Assembly: GCF_002078875.1 (NCBI RefSeq) | Contig: NC_034411.1 | Span: 1,109,410-1,173,409, forward strand | Reading direction: 5' to 3' | Length of the DNA: 64,000 nucleotides | Source: Numida meleagris | Lineage: Eukaryota; Chordata; Aves; Galliformes; Numididae | Shown: positions 23,007 to 37,500 of the stretch, one piece after another | Layout: every line of letters starts with the position of its first letter | How positions within the stretch are numbered: the first letter of the stretch is position 1 | Program-made: the position numbers and the translations under genes | Notes under the pieces: generated by a model | Told to the model about the DNA's origin: nothing | Database searches by the model: none | What the model saw: only the letters and a program-made list of their open reading frames with translations

Positions 23007-26000
23007 GAATCCCCATTTTGTTTACGGATGGGTATGCGCCACATGACAAGAAATGATGTCAGGTGGAAAGCTGAGATAAATTAAATTTGTGGTCTGAAGT
23101 TATTAACATATGTTTTGTGTGAGTGTGTGCATGTGTATTAACTACGGAAGGGAAGATCCAGAAAATTCTGTTCTTTGAAAATGACACGGAAACGCGGTGC
23201 TGACAACATAAATCACGGCGGAGTGGATTCCAGTTAGGGGAAGGAGGTGTGCAGCCACCAGGCAGTGATGTTCCTATGCCATGTCCAAACCCATGGAGCT
23301 GCTCTTCAATAGTCCTCATTATTTCATTTCCTTGCCCGTTATTTCCTCTAGTCTGCAATTCCATTTGTTGGGTAGGTCACTTTCGAAGCCATCCCTAACT
23401 TTATACTTGCATTTTTTTTCCAAGGGGGAAGTCAGAATTTACTTCTGTCTTCTAGTAAAACTCATTACATTTATTTACGAATAATTACACAAATGCTATC
23501 AGTTGGGAAAGCAGAAAAATTCATACAATGAATATTAATTGCATTTCAAAACAAATACTACAACACACTTTGAAGTTCTAAGCACACAGTTACGATGAAA
23601 ATATGTGCACCTATTAGTCTACCTGTTTGTGCAGTATTTTCCCTGCCACCAATGTTCTGAGTTTCTGCATGACGTTGGTCTTTATGGATGGCAAAATCAA
23701 ATGCCGGTGGGTGCTGGGGACAGTCAAAAACATGTACTCAAGACAGTCATTAAAGAAAACTTGTTTCTGTGTGAAATTTGGATGTGACAGCCTTTTCCTT
23801 TTAAGATTTTTTTTTTTAATATGTGTATGCATGTACGTATGCTTTTCGAGAAAGCAATTGAATGCTTTTTCCTAAAAGAGAATGTGCTAGCTATTTCACC
23901 AAGTGTGGACTAGAAGCTGTCTTTATCAACAGTAATTTTTTCTCCTTGGTCATGTATTTACATAGAAAGGATAAGAGAAATGCCTTGAGCCAGCTGAGAT
24001 TTCAATTTTTCTGGCTTTCAATTCCACTCTTCCTTGTATCTGCTGTTGTACCTGAACGAAATCCCACTAGTGCCAGTGGAGAAACTCCCCAAGTTCAGCA
24101 AGTTTGGGATTACGGGCTGGCATGCGTATAACAAAATGCAGGAGCCAGCAATTAGAATCTCTAGTGTTTCTGATCTCTTAGAATAAGGGGAATTCATACC
24201 GAATTAAGTAACTTGGGTGTCTAATAAATTTTCCTGAGGAATACGTGATATTAATCGTTTTTGAGAAGGTGTAGGCAGTAAAGGGGCAACAGAAACTTGG
24301 GACTGTGGAAACGCGTGTACTGTCGGTAGCATCTGAAGGGCAGAGTGTTTGGTACAGTGGAGATGGGGAACTGCCAGTCAGCCCAGCTTATGCTTTGGTG
24401 TTCTGGGGGGTTGTAACAATGCCCAATTCCTGATTTTCAGTTTTTCCTTATTGGGGCATATTCCTGCACTGAATACTAGACCAGAAACACCGTCTAAAGG
24501 AAGTGATATGTAGCAGTTCTATTACACCACATACCTTTACAAAATAGGAAAAACAACAACAAAACAAGAGAACACCGAAGATTTACTGATATTTTCGTAC
24601 ATTTAGATGTTATTATTTAATATAGGGCCAACACTGAATTTGTTACTTTGAAGGCCTCAGACCATTTCTTCTGTTTCTTCAGATATATAATAATCTCTCT
24701 AATTCACTGTGCCATGCGGTGGTGTACCACCTAGCAATAGGTGTGTAATTGAGGGCAGAATTTGACCCTTTGATTCTGTAAATCACATATGATCATTACA
24801 GAAGAGCTCAGATCTTTAGACGTCGTATGATTGCCAGCTCGCCAGCCACCCTTCCTTTGTCACATTATTTTTTTTTTAAAGAGTCTGACACTCTAATGAA
24901 AGCAATACAAAAGGCTGCCAGAGCCCAGCTCAGAATGCCCAATTTGCTTTGACTGCCATTTTAGAGAGCAAAAGTGTGTTCCATTATTCGTATCGATATT
25001 AGGATGAACTTAGATCAGCAGATCTTCTGGACAGGGCCGTGCCTTTGCTTTTGTTTGAAGGATTGTGCGTGTTCGTGGTATCACATAAATAATAAGTCTG
25101 TAGTAGGAAAATTAATGCATGACTGAAGGTGAGCTGATAGACTTTTGATGGCTCTGTGGAGCACTTAGTTTGAAGCATTACTTGATTTTCAGCCCATACA
25201 CCTAAGCAATAAGATTTCAGAAGATTTTATGTATGTCTTTGCATTTTGCTCAGCTTTTATACATGTTTTTTTAAAAAATTTTGACTCAAGTTTCTCAAAT
25301 AATCTACAGTACATCCAGTTGTTCTCATTACCTGATGTCTGCAGTAAGGAGAGAAAGTGTGCTTTGGGGCATGCTGTTTTGGAAATCTTGAATTTCTTTT
25401 CCTTCTGTCTTTCTCTGCCACAAACTTTTCCCTGTCCTCCTCATCTGCGATACTTGGGGAGAATGAGAGCATTAAAGCAGGCTTGTCAAACGTTAACCTG
25501 ATAAAGAGAAGCCTTGGAAATTCATTTTGTTCCCTGGAGAGAGGCTCTATTATTCTGAGATGCCCTCTGCTATGTCAAGAGCTAAAGATGCTTCATGAAC
25601 CACACCCAGCAAAGATCCTCCCTTCGAAAGGCTTAGACCTGTTGAGCATCCTTTTCATCATTACAACATAGAGTGCATTGGAGCATCTCAGATTAATCAT
25701 CTCTTCCCACAAGTAGGATTTCCTTTTGTTAAGACCTTAGGGAAGCTAAATTTTTCAAAATACACACTGGATGGGACAGAAGGTTTTTTTATTTCCTTTG
25801 GAGCCCCATTCACTGAAGCAAACCTCCAAGTTTAAACTTGAAAAAACAGAGGCAGCAAGGGCTTCAATTCAGAGGAAGAAAGATGCATTGGCCCTGAGAT
25901 TCTGTGAAGATCCTGCATTCTCCTGAGTGCTGGAGAAATTTGTGAAACTCGTTATCTTCTGGTGCAGCACCTTAAAGAAGCCTCTCTCAGATTTAGCTTT

Positions 26001-26098
26001 GGCATACATGTATGTAACTAATGTCAGATCTCTAAAAATGATCTTGTTAATCATAGTTATAAAGCAATGCCTAGATAATCGTTGAGGTCTTGGAGGTT

Positions 26099-26160
26099 GT
26101 TCTTTTTTTTTCTTTCTTTCTTTCCCTTTTCCCTTTTCCCCTTTCCCTTTTCCTTTTTCT
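26099..26160. repeat. Polypyrimidine tract with near-mirror symmetry
   Basis: Nearly pure T/C over about 60 bases, made of TTTC units then CCCTTTT units. The latter read almost the same in both directions around a CCCC centre, the arrangement that favours intramolecular triplex (H-DNA). Confidence 0.85.
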
Positions 26161-28206
26161 GTGGCCTAATTTTCTGTGTAGGTATTACCAATGAGAGGCA
26201 CAGACCTTGAGCCCAGAGAGAGTTCTTCTGTGATGCTGCAATGTGAGCATTATTTCTGTATGTGAAAAATACTTTTGCTGTTGTTTTTCAGTACAGAAAG
26301 AATTTTCTGACCTCAGAACACATTTTCAAAACAAAAGCAAACAACCCCTCCCCCAGAAAATTACTGCATTTAATTCTAAGAATTAGGAATTAGCACTGAG
26401 AATCTCATACTGAGGTTCTGAAAATGAACTCAGTTGTAGAAAATCGGATACGTAGAGCTTATAAAGAAGTTGGCTGCACAAAGTAAATTCATATATGCAG
26501 TACAAAGTTCGGCTTCCGTATGATTTATTGGGTTCATTTGCTTCTCTTTTCTACTTTCATTCTGGATCTTTCTATTGTTTTTTCTATCAAAAGAAATACA
26601 GTACAGCAGATTCATCAGAAGCCATTATTTACTGATTCTGTATATTGTTTTCATAATGGTTGAACTCAGCCATTCATGAACTGATTATTGAGTTTTAGCA
26701 AGTGGCTAATGAATCATTGATGCTGGCTCAGTGAGAAAGAGAGTCCTTATGTTCCTGCAATTCTGCAGGCTTCCTCCAGATTTCACAGCTAGTTTCATTC
26801 ATTTCAATTATTTCTTCCCTGTCTTCCTCTCTTGGAATATTACCTTTAAAAAATACAAAACCAGTGACCACTTAAATCATGTTGTGTGTTTTTCATCAGT
26901 TAGTCAGTGGCCATATGTGGGCTAAAAGTAGATTTAAGAAAGAACAAACAGGGTTTTTAAATTTCATAAGGTCTCGGGCAAATGAGAAGCTTCTCAAGAA
27001 ACTTTGAGTCACTGTAAATCTGCTACGCTAAAAAAAAATGTGGAATTACAAATGAATTGTTTTAAAAAGCTAGCCAAACAGAATTGTTTATTAATTTACC
27101 ATAACATATCCTTTATTTAATATCGAGTAGTAATGAATTGTCATTAAAGATACTACGTTACAGTTGCAGTGTAGCAGTATGGAAACTTTAATAGCGGCCT
27201 GCAAAAGAAAAGTTCTTTTCATTCTCATTTTTATCTCTTTCAGCTTTACAAAATGCCTGTCCCTACAGAATTGCTATAATAGAACTGAAAGATTTATTTC
27301 TGATAAAAGGTTTAAATTGGAATAGCAAAAAAATAATAGCCCAATAACAAGAGAGAATAGACATTAACATAGAGAGGAAAGAAAGAAAAAGACGTAGACT
27401 GATTGCTTACCTGTCTATTCACAAAAATGGAGCCGTCATATTGCAACTTGATAGTAGTCTATATGTTGGGATTCAGAAGGGGGATTGACTCATGGGGTTT
27501 ATTCTCTGCATTGCCATGTGTGTGTTTGAGCTCTGCAGGAGCAGATTTTCCTGAAAGTCATTTCTAGGTGGATTAAGCCACACTTGTCACCTTCACCTTT
27601 CCTGTAGAAGAAAATTACATTCTTCATAATCTGCCAAATCTGGTTTGTTTTGATTTCTACTAAACTGTTATTAAGAATGATAGTTTTTTTTTTTATTCCT
27701 ATGGTGAAGTTGCATAACATTTGTGAAATAAGAAATTCCAGAAGTATATATCAGAGATCACTGATGGGTTTTGAAGGCTCGTTTGTAGTCATGTCTGATT
27801 TGAAATGAGACTTCTGTGGTCATTGGCACCACTCTTGTAGCAATGGAACAATGCTTTTGATATTTAATTGAGGCAGTAGCCTTTCCTTTACCTTGTGAGT
27901 AGATTTAGTCAGAAGATAGAGGCCGGATATTTCTTCTGGTGGACTGCTTAAACATTTTCTTGTTTTTGTTTTTGTTTTTTGTTTTTTTTTTGGTTTTTTT
28001 TTTGTTTTTGTTTTTTAGTTTTTTTTTTAAGAAACAGAAAATCTAAATTTTGGGGGAGAAAATGAATATGGTTCAGTTAGTAAAATGCATGAGGCATAAA
28101 TGCCATGAGGTTTGCATGTAGTTGTAGCTCATATACTGAAGATCTCACATAGGTTTCCTTTCCTCATGTGGCTCCCTTAAATATTTGGATGCGTGATTGT
28201 ACTCTG

Positions 28207-28530
28207 TTTTTTTTTTTTTTTTCGGTTTTCCTTTTTTTTTTTTTTTCTGGTTTTCCTTTTTTTTTTTTTTCGGTTTTCCTTCTTTTTTTTCGGTTTTCCT
28301 TCTTTTTTTTTCGGTTTTCCTTCTTTTTTTTTCGGTTTTCCTTCTTTTTTTTTCGGTTTTCCTTTTTTTTCGGTTTTCCTTTTTTTTTTTCGGTTTTCCT
28401 TTTTTTTTTTTCGGTTTTCCTTTTTTTTGGTTTTCCTTTTTTTTTCTTTTCTGTTTTTTTTCCTTTTTCCTTTTTTCTCTTTCTCTTCTCCTTTTTTCCT
28501 TTCTCCTTTTCTTTTTTGTTTTTTTTTTTT
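28207..28530. repeat. Pyrimidine-rich array of about 20-bp CGGTTTTCC units
   Basis: The block (C)GGTTTTCC recurs eleven times, at about 28223, 28247, 28271, 28291, 28312, 28333, 28354, 28371, 28391, 28412 and 28429. Units are 17-24 bp apart, mostly 20-21, with T-runs of changing length between. From about 28437 it degrades into a T/C tract. Open frames of 116-131 codons rich in Phe (FFFRFS, FGFPS) cross it in all three plus frames; they are translations of the repeat and not proteins. Variation is almost all in T-run length, so unit spread by slippage or unequal exchange is likely. Confidence 0.9.
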
Positions 28531-28540
28531 TTTGCTTCCC

Positions 28541-31500
28541 TAAGTTGAGAAGGGCAGTCTCATCATGGCATCATGGGAGACAGCTTTCTTAAGAAAAGAT
28601 GACGAACCTGAACTACTATTATATGTAACAAAAAAAAAAAAGAAAAAGAAAAAAAGAAAAAAAGAAAAAAAATCAACATGATCAACATGAAAGGCAGACT
28701 GAAATGCTTGGTTTTGGTAATGCTTTTCTTCCAGTCTTGCTTTGTTCATCATAAAAAGTAACTTAATTTTTACAGGGACAATATTTGTCTGTTGAAACTC
28801 TCCAAGCAGCTCTTACATATCATTAGTAAACACGTGGTGTGTAGTTCTGCTCATGGCTTACCATCAGTACCTTTCTGATCTTTGTGAGAAGTGAAGGTTG
28901 CCAGGGGCTGGTGGAAGGAAACGTTCTTCCCTTTGCAGCTCTGTGGTCTAAAAGGAGATAGCATCTGTACCATTTAAAAGCCCATACAGAAGAAGGAGGA
29001 AGGAAAAAAAAATATTTTCTGGAATGTGAAATGATCCTACTTTAACGTAATAGAAAGTCACAGGACCCCACAAGTAGTCTGAACTCTTTCCTCTCCAGAT
29101 CTTTTGCTGTTCACTTTTCTGCTCTCCGAAACATTCTGCCATGGGCAGGATGGAAGTGCAGCTAATGAGATCCAATTGGAAATTTCACAAGCAGTGTCTT
29201 TGTCAGATTTGCTCCAAAACAGCAGGGAAAGATATTCTTTACGTTCAAATGAATGAAGAGAACTCCATTTTAAAAATGAGGAAGCAAATAAATATTTTGA
29301 AGTGTTAAAAATCCTTCTTTAACAGTGTGATAAGTGAAATCTGTGCTGCACGTATATTCTCCAGGATGGACTTGGAAAACTTCTGGGAGCTTTACCCAGC
29401 CAGAGCTGGTGTGGTTGCAGGATACCTGGATGATTTTTCAGGTGTGTTTAATGCTGCCGAGGAGTTCAGCTGAAGCGTCTGAACCATTGTATTTAAGACA
29501 AGGTTTTTAGTTTTTATTTTGGAATAACGAGATGGAAAAAAAAAAAAAAAAGAGTGAAATAGTATCCCAGCATGTTGTACTGCAGACTCAGAGAGAGTGT
29601 TGTGTTCCCCACCCCCCCTCCTTGCAGACCGCAGGAGCAGACCACGTATCAGGCACAGAACAAAACAACGGAGCAGGAATCCCCTCAAGTCCGATGGAGG
29701 CGGTTGGATGGAAGCTGAGTAGGGGCAGAGCTGCGAGCCGGTGGGGCAGATCTGCAGGCACTGCACAGCTCACGGAGCAGTGCTTCAGCTGCCCGCGTGC
29801 CGCTGCTGCAGAGAGGAGTTAGCTCTCTAGCGGGCTGGCTGCAGCTCTCCAGCAAATAAAAGCACCTCGTGCAGGTGTTGAACACTCGCTGTTCCAAGCA
29901 TGCTTCCCTTCAAAACTCTTTCTAGGAGTGTGTTGAGTTGGGTAAGCAAGGGAGACGGGCTGTCTGCTGATTCTGCATTCGTCAAGTTTCTCCCCTCTTG
30001 CCAAGCCTCTTGGCTTCGGGGAAGGAACGACAATGCAAACACGCTGCAGTCTTTCATGCCAATATTCATTCCTTTCTACTTGTGTCCAGACGGGTCGGTG
30101 TACCCAGAGAGGTGAGCTATTAATATTGCCTTTTTACAGCTAAATTATCTGACTCCAGAATTGTTCACAGATTCTATTAGAGACCCCTACGGAGGATTGC
30201 TTCTACAAATAGGCATTTTAATTCATCCGGGTACACTAAGGTGTTACCTTCCTTTCATTAATAAAACGGAAACTCATAAAGAAAACCAGATTATCCTGAA
30301 TTTATGATCAAGTAATTTTGTTTCTCTTAGCTCTGGTAATTATTGTGGAGCATTATTTCCCCGTTTCTTTTCCTTTCTCCTTCGTACACATAGACAATCT
30401 TAATTTCTCATGTTTATTTATCCGTTTTTTTTTTTTCTTTTCCGTTTTAATTTGACAGGGAAAGCTATCTAGGACCCCAGGAGGCAAACAGTGACACTTA
30501 AGAATTGGTTCTTCCACCTCCACTTTAATAAAATAATAAGTAATGGGTTCATATTTACCAAGGCTTTAGAATTTCTAGGTAATTCTTTTCATGTTTTTCA
30601 AAATTTCTTAGAATGTTGGGTATAATATATTTGTATTTTTATGGCAATTTGTCATCCACACTATAAAGTGATTAATCGCTCTTTCATTGATTTTAAGTAC
30701 TTCATTTTAAGTACTGAACTTTTTACCAACGCCTTATTACTTTTCTCATGAAATTAAGCTTTCCTTGCTGTTTTTAATCCATTGTTTTAATCTTTCCTTC
30801 CCAATTAGTTCAGCATTAATGTCAACAGACTGACTGAAATTTCAATAGATGTGAGGTCCTCAATAGGGATAAATCACCACAAGTTTACTGATTCTGACCT
30901 CTTAATGCCACTTGACATCAATGGCAGTCCTGCCTCTTTATTGACAGATGTCGTTTTGGGGGGAAAGACCCCAAATTCAGTTCTTTAGAAGGCAGATCAT
31001 GCTATGGATCACTTCTCGGCCGCAGAGCACTTCTGGAGCACCTCTGCAGAGACCACTTCAGTTGAACAACCACTTCATGGACTTCAAATGAAGTGTGCAT
31101 AGCTAAATTATCTCTGTAGATGCCTTGGCTAAACTTCTGGTAGGAGCCTGCTCTTCTGAGATCTCTTAAGAGGCATCTACCGAAATCATCCACTTTCTGA
31201 CCAGCAAGGTATTTGTGATCCAAGTATGTTCAGCGTAGTAACGTACCAGTAACAGTAAAATCTGGAAGCATCTCAAATACCAGAAACATTTTAAATATCT
31301 TCATTTCATATGCCTTTGCGTTCAGAAGATACTGTTCTCTCTTAAAGCAATGGAAATGAGATTTTAAAATAAACTTGAAAAAACGTCACCAGTTTAAAAG
31401 TGAAATGATTTCACCGGATTTTAATAATGATGTACAAAAGTGACAACGAAAGTGAGAGGGACGTATCGCTACCCCTCACACAGAATGAAAATCTTCCCCA

Positions 31501-34500
31501 AACCACAGTTTTTATTTTTCTACGCACTCTTCTTAGTATCCTTACAATATCATAATTTCCCCCTTAAAACATTTTTACGTGGTCCCTGAAATATTTATTG
31601 GGTGCGTGTTTCGTCTTCTCAAATTATGTTCTCACCATTTTCTGAGAATCGTTCGTGTCTACCGAGGCAGCACCCACAGCATACTGCATGGAAAAGCTCC
31701 AAGCATTTTGTAAGCCAAATCTTTTGGATACTAGTTTAGTGGAGTGTTCTTTCCAAATCCGTAATGGTCATATTGTGCATAGGAGTGAGACCTAATGGCC
31801 ATCTGCTCTGAAGCATATACGTTGGTCAATGCATATTTCAGTAGAAGTGTGAGAACTCTTACTTGTTATCATACATTTTTATATCCATAAGCTATTACTG
31901 AGTTAAAAATGAATTTTCTTTATTTCAAAAATCATTTCCTTTAATGAGCGGTGTTGATTATTTTTGATAATCTAGTAGCTGAAAAGTAGTTTACGAAGAT
32001 GGCCTAATCTCTCTTAATGTCTCTGCTGGTATCATGGACATTTTACTTCTCTTTCTAAATGAAATCTTTCTTGCTTACACAATCTTAACCTGCTCAAGCA
32101 TTGAAAGCCAATAAACTACAGAATCTGTTAATTTAGAGTAGCTGAAGTTGCTGAACAGAAATATTTTCAGTTTGATACTACTTTCACAATACAGGAAGCA
32201 ATAGCATGAAGATCCAGACAAAGCATTCCTGGAACAAGTACTGAAGATTTTATTTCATTTTTTTTCTTCTTTAATAAAAGAGCATAGAAAAGAAGACTTA
32301 AGGATGTGGTACTCTAATGTGCCAAATTTTGGAGGAAAATTAAGATTGCATTGCAATTATATTTTCTCAAGAACAAAAATAGAAAGCATTTAGGAAAAGA
32401 CCCCTCTGCCTATGAAGGACCACACACCTGACTCTTCCAAATGGAATCTCACTTAATGGGGAATGAGAGTAGGTACAGTAGCAGCTAAATGTCATTTATC
32501 TGTCACGTATCTGAAATACGATGTGTGTGTTTGTGTATATATTTTTTATATGTTTTATATAGATCTCTCAAATATATATTATCATTGTCTTTTAAAGTCT
32601 TTTGCAAGGCAGGTCAATATATTTCCTCTGTTTTATAGTCAGGATAGTTAAAGTACACAGATGGCAAATTGAGTGAGACAGAATCCTCCATAGTAACACC
32701 TGACATAGTATTGGCATCTTCAGTCTCATCTCATCCATCCTTAAAAGGATTTTTATTTCCAAAAAGGAAATGAAATAATACAAATTTTGATTTGATTCAC
32801 CTTACTCCAGTGGGCTTGGTTTATGTTAGCTGTCTTCTGCAATTAATTATTTTACTGTAAGCATGTGATATATGATGATAACCTATACATTTGACTTGGT
32901 ATGAGTAACAAAAATTTAAGTATTAATGGCAAGATTAATCACAAGACTAGAGAAATTCAGACAGTTTTGAGAAATTTCTGTTTAAATACTAGAGTGCATT
33001 AAATTCTGAAAAAAAAATTGTCTGAAAAGAATTAATAGCACCAAATGCAAGGTAAGGATTCTATTAAATTTCCTGTTGTGATCTTCATTTTCAAGATGCA
33101 TGTAGAGCACATTTTCCACCCCCAGTATGTGTATTGCATAAAGTGCAACTTCCTGCAAAATGACTGAACGTACACAGAGCATAGAATTTTTGCTGCATAT
33201 ACAATGAACTTCGTGGCAGAGAAGCAAAAGTAATTTCCCTAATGACTGGTTGAAAATCTTGAGATCTGCAGAGCATCCACTTTTTATCTCTAGCAAAGCA
33301 TACATGATCTCTGTCTGCCTATTTATGACACTGCAGTATCTGACAAAGACTACTGCATCGTGCAGCGCTGAAACAAAAAGCACATGTCAAAACTCAAGTT
33401 GGAATCTTTGAAAGGTCTCCTGAGGAAGAATCATTCTGTTTTGTAACACAGCCCTGCCCTGAAAACGTCTCTGTAAAATGTGTCCAAAGGACTTATAACT
33501 CCTTGTGTAGTCCAAATGCCCTCGCATTTATTCACAAATTTAAGTGCACGGAGGCTTTTTGGATTGCGGGTCTGATTATGTGCAGCTGCTAAAATCTTGT
33601 ATTTTAAAGTACATTACAGCACAGTTCAAGCATTACAGCTGTGTCACTGTTGTGTTTCCCACCGGGCTTTACCTGTCCTTCTTCCCCTCCTCCCTGTGCC
33701 GTGTTGATGCGTGTGGGTGAAGCAGTGGTGGGCACACTGAAGTTCTGGGGGCAGGTGATGCTGCAAGCATGCAGCTGTCTGCTTTGGGGAGAGGGGATTC
33801 TGTGCTGCTGCAGTGCGTGGAGCTGTGTGTGTCTATGGGGGACAGCCCCTTTTGTCGCTGGCCCCGCTCAGCAGTCAGGATCTGGGACAAACTTTGTTCC
33901 ATTTCCCACTTCTATCAACAGAAGTCTGCTTTGATTTACTTGAGGTAGGATTATTCTGTTAATGATTAGGTCCCTGCGTGTGTTTAGAAAGTGTGCAGAT
34001 AACATCTGGCTGTAGAGGAGCATCGGTATTTGCCTGCAGTTTCCTTTAATATGTCACTGTAATCATCAGACAACAAATATTCTCCTTTCTTTATTGGTGG
34101 AAGACCAAGATGAAGAGGTGCATCAACACTGGTACACTGGCTCTGTGAGGCCTTTTTTTTCTCTCTGATTTTATATTTGCATACAACTTGAAACCAATCA
34201 TTGTTATTTCTAGGGAATGTACAAGACAATAAATAGCTGTGTGTACCCTCACTCTAGCAAGTCATGTTTCTGTGAATCGCAGACTAATTACTTCAGATTT
34301 TCAAGTCTTCTCTCCCAGAAGCTGTTGCTCTTTTATTCCCGGAAATGTAATATCAAGCCATAGTTTATCAACAGCATTGTCACAAACACCAGGGTTGTGA
34401 AGTCCTACCTGTTACTTAGACACTGATGGCCTCCTGAAAGCGTGTGGGATTCTGTGTGTGTGTAGACACACAGATACCTACGTGCAGGCTCGGTGTGAGC

Positions 34501-37500
34501 GGTAAATTTAAATCAGTAGGCAGCACTGTGGGTGATAAAATAGGGAACTCAAGTTCCTGTGACCAGCCAGTGCTAATGTGAATAGTTCTAATAGGTTTCG
34601 CATGGGACTTCAGACTGATACCTTTGCTGTTTATCTCTGGTCTTGTCAACTGGAAAGCCAGAACTGATGTTTTGAAGGGATGCACTTAGCTTCCATGCTT
34701 TGGCTGGTGTTCCTCCCGTGATAACACTGCAGCTGATGTCCATGTCTGCGTGTGCACTGGCTGAGAGCATGGCTGGCTGCCTACAAAGTCTTACTGTATC
34801 ATCAGTATTTAACCTCATTACAGAGCGATGCAGAGTAGCTTGTCTATGGAAGGAGCTGAGTAGCACAAATGTAATTCTGTGTACTGCCTATGTACATGCA
34901 CACAAGTCATCAGTCCCATTTTGTACTTCTCTAAAATATTTGTACACGTTAGTTTAAATAAACATTTAGCTGGTTCATTATTAAATCTTTATATAAATTT
35001 CCTCTTCTATAGGATGTTCAAAATCTTCAGAATTCATCAGCATGTCTTAATACTCGTGCTTGACTAATGTTTTACATTTATAGGAGTTTTAAAAGGCAGG
35101 TGCAGTGTGACATATCACAAGAAGCAAATTAAACTCTTGTAAAGCACAGCTGGAATGCTAAAAATGTGTATTTGTAATTTAAATATGTGACACCATCACA
35201 CTGTAAAATCAGTTCATAATTAGAAAACATCTGTTTTTTTTTTTTTTTCCAATAAGATGTTTAATAGTATATTTAAATAATTTAGAAGGCAATATGGGGG
35301 AAAAAAAAAAAAGTCAAGCTACAGTAGGTGGTTCAGGACATTTCTTTCTTTTTGTTTAAATGTCCTCCCCCAGATCTTTAAGTAACCCATCATTTTGAAG
35401 CTAATTCTTGGTTCACATTATAATCGCCATTGATGAAATACATATGCCAAACATATGTGCTGTTATGACCTTATTGTCAGTCAAGAAACAGGTTTTTGTA
35501 GATGCTGTTGTTAAGAAGGATTTACACACTGTCATGTTGCTGTATTTTTTTTTTCTTCCTTTTGATTATCGAAGAACCGTGAGTCAAGTAAAAGTTGATT
35601 ATTTTCACAGTGAAATTTACATGAATACATATAAATATAGTAAACACAATGATGTCTTAAGGGTTTATGATTTCTGGAAATGTACTTAAGCTAGATTAAA
35701 TACCGACTACAAATGTACTGGGATCAATTCAAGTTTAACTAATAAAGTTTGAACAAAACCACAACTTCTCAAATGAAGTTAACATGGTAGATTAGCCACA
35801 CATCTGTCATCAGTGCTCACGTAGGAGAGTATTTATATTTGTGTGATGAAAATCCTAATGGATGTTTTTATCCTTCCTGAAGTGTGCAAGCAGAGCATTC
35901 CCCTACTTTATTGGCAGTAAACTATATAACCTTTCTCCTGACATTGCCTAAGCATCTATTTAAGATAAATAGAGGCCAGACATTTCTGAACAGCATTTGT
36001 GTTCTTTTTTTTTTTTTTTTTTTCACAGACAAATGTGTATAAATGCTTGAAAGTCTTCACACATACTTGATAATGCCTAAAAAGCACACTAGGTACAGCA
36101 GTACTGTTCAGAGTTATTTTTCAGCTCAGTAGCTGGGCAATGGTGTTAGTAAATACTGTGAAACCCATCTATCAACTCTTCCCAGGGATGTGAATGTTCT
36201 GGAGAAAAAAAATGTCTTCAGTTTATACCCTTCCCTTTTTAATAATACTAATTTTTTGCCCTAAAATGGAAGGAAAAATCTAAACCTAACTTTCTGAGGG
36301 CCAGAGTCCATAAAGTTAATGTGCTGCTGTTTGCGTGCATCTCCATCTCCATCGTCTTTCAGCAACCTTTGCTGCTGCAGCCCACCACAAGCTTTTCATC
36401 AGTTTATGCATTGTACGCCAGGGCAAATAATGACAGAATATCTAGCTAAAGAAGGGGTACTTAATCAGCAATCAAGATTCAATTTGTTTTAATTTTAGCA
36501 GGTGTTTGTGAGGTACATTGATGGGAGAGATAATATGTACTGCTTTCATTAGCTCTCTTGTTTTTGTGCTTGAACATTTAAGAGCCAGATGTTCGGAGGT
36601 GAGCTGATCAGAATATTAAGTCTCCAGAGGTTGGTTTCCATAGTGTTTTACATTCCTTTCTTTATCTCCCTCAGTTCACCCTGAGCTATGAGGTGCAAGT
36701 GCTCACAATGACAGACTATATCTCTGCTTCCTATTCAACTAAAGCTTTAAATTAGTTTAATTCTCCTAACTGAACCCACCCCAATAAAAAAACCCACACA
36801 AAAACCCACACAAAAACACAACTCAAACCAAACAACCCCCCCGCACACGCCTTTATTCTCATAATCTGCAATTAATTTTTGGTCTTTGGGTCAGGCTCGT
36901 TTCCCATTTAGACCCGGTTTAGTTGATAAGCCTCTCCAAGGAATTATTTGTTTCGCAAATAATATTTTGGCTTTTCCTCAGTAAAATCAAAGGAGTGCTA
37001 GCAGCCAGTAAACCACTGATTCCATTGCCTTGCTAGTTTGCATGTGTAATCTGGAGCACTTCTCTGTTCTGGGACAAAACACAGCAGATCCACTGTCCTG
37101 GTGCTGTGCGTGCATGGGGACTGCGGGCTGGCCTTTGCAAGCAACCTCCGTCAATCAGTGCTCTCTAAAAGCAAACATGCAGGCTATATTTGAGTATTGT
37201 ACCGGTTTTGTGGCACAAGGTCACGGAAAGAATGTACTGGAGTAGACAATGGGATTGCAGAAGAAGACAGGCAAACTTAATCTTTTGTTTTATGTTCTCA
37301 GTCCAATAGGTAACGTTTTAGCTCTCACTTCATAGCTGCTACGGTAATGTCTGTGTTCTCCTGCATGATATACTCTCCCAGGGCTGTGATTGGAATTTCT
37401 TTCAGTAGAGAAACAAACCCAGAAATGAAGAGTTAAATAGAACTGCCATTGGAAAATGCTATAATGTTTTCCCTCACTATTAATTGTTCTCTGTTTACTT

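Larger units (their letters stand above)
17749..28200. other. Unique non-coding sequence with scattered motifs and purine/pyrimidine tracts
   Basis: No gene recognised. Apart from the separately listed motifs and tracts, this contains (CAG)4 near 18421, a T/A block near 19182-19208, a GC-richer patch at about 21,170-21,420 that is open in several frames, an interrupted T-rich tract at about 27,960-28,030, and otherwise AT-rich unique DNA. No frame exceeds about 115 codons. Confidence 0.55.

Noticed and set aside
28168..28592. Phe-rich frames of 116-131 codons in all three plus frames
   Set aside because: They are translations of the T-rich repeat array, not membrane proteins.
32982..33383. 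133-codon minus-strand frame
   Set aside because: Starts at GTG and resembles no known protein; the length alone is not convincing in 64 kb searched in six frames.
34452..34473. CTGTGTGT...ACACACAG hairpin as a microRNA precursor
   Set aside because: The stem is only 8 bp and is a TG microsatellite effect; no precursor-length fold is seen.
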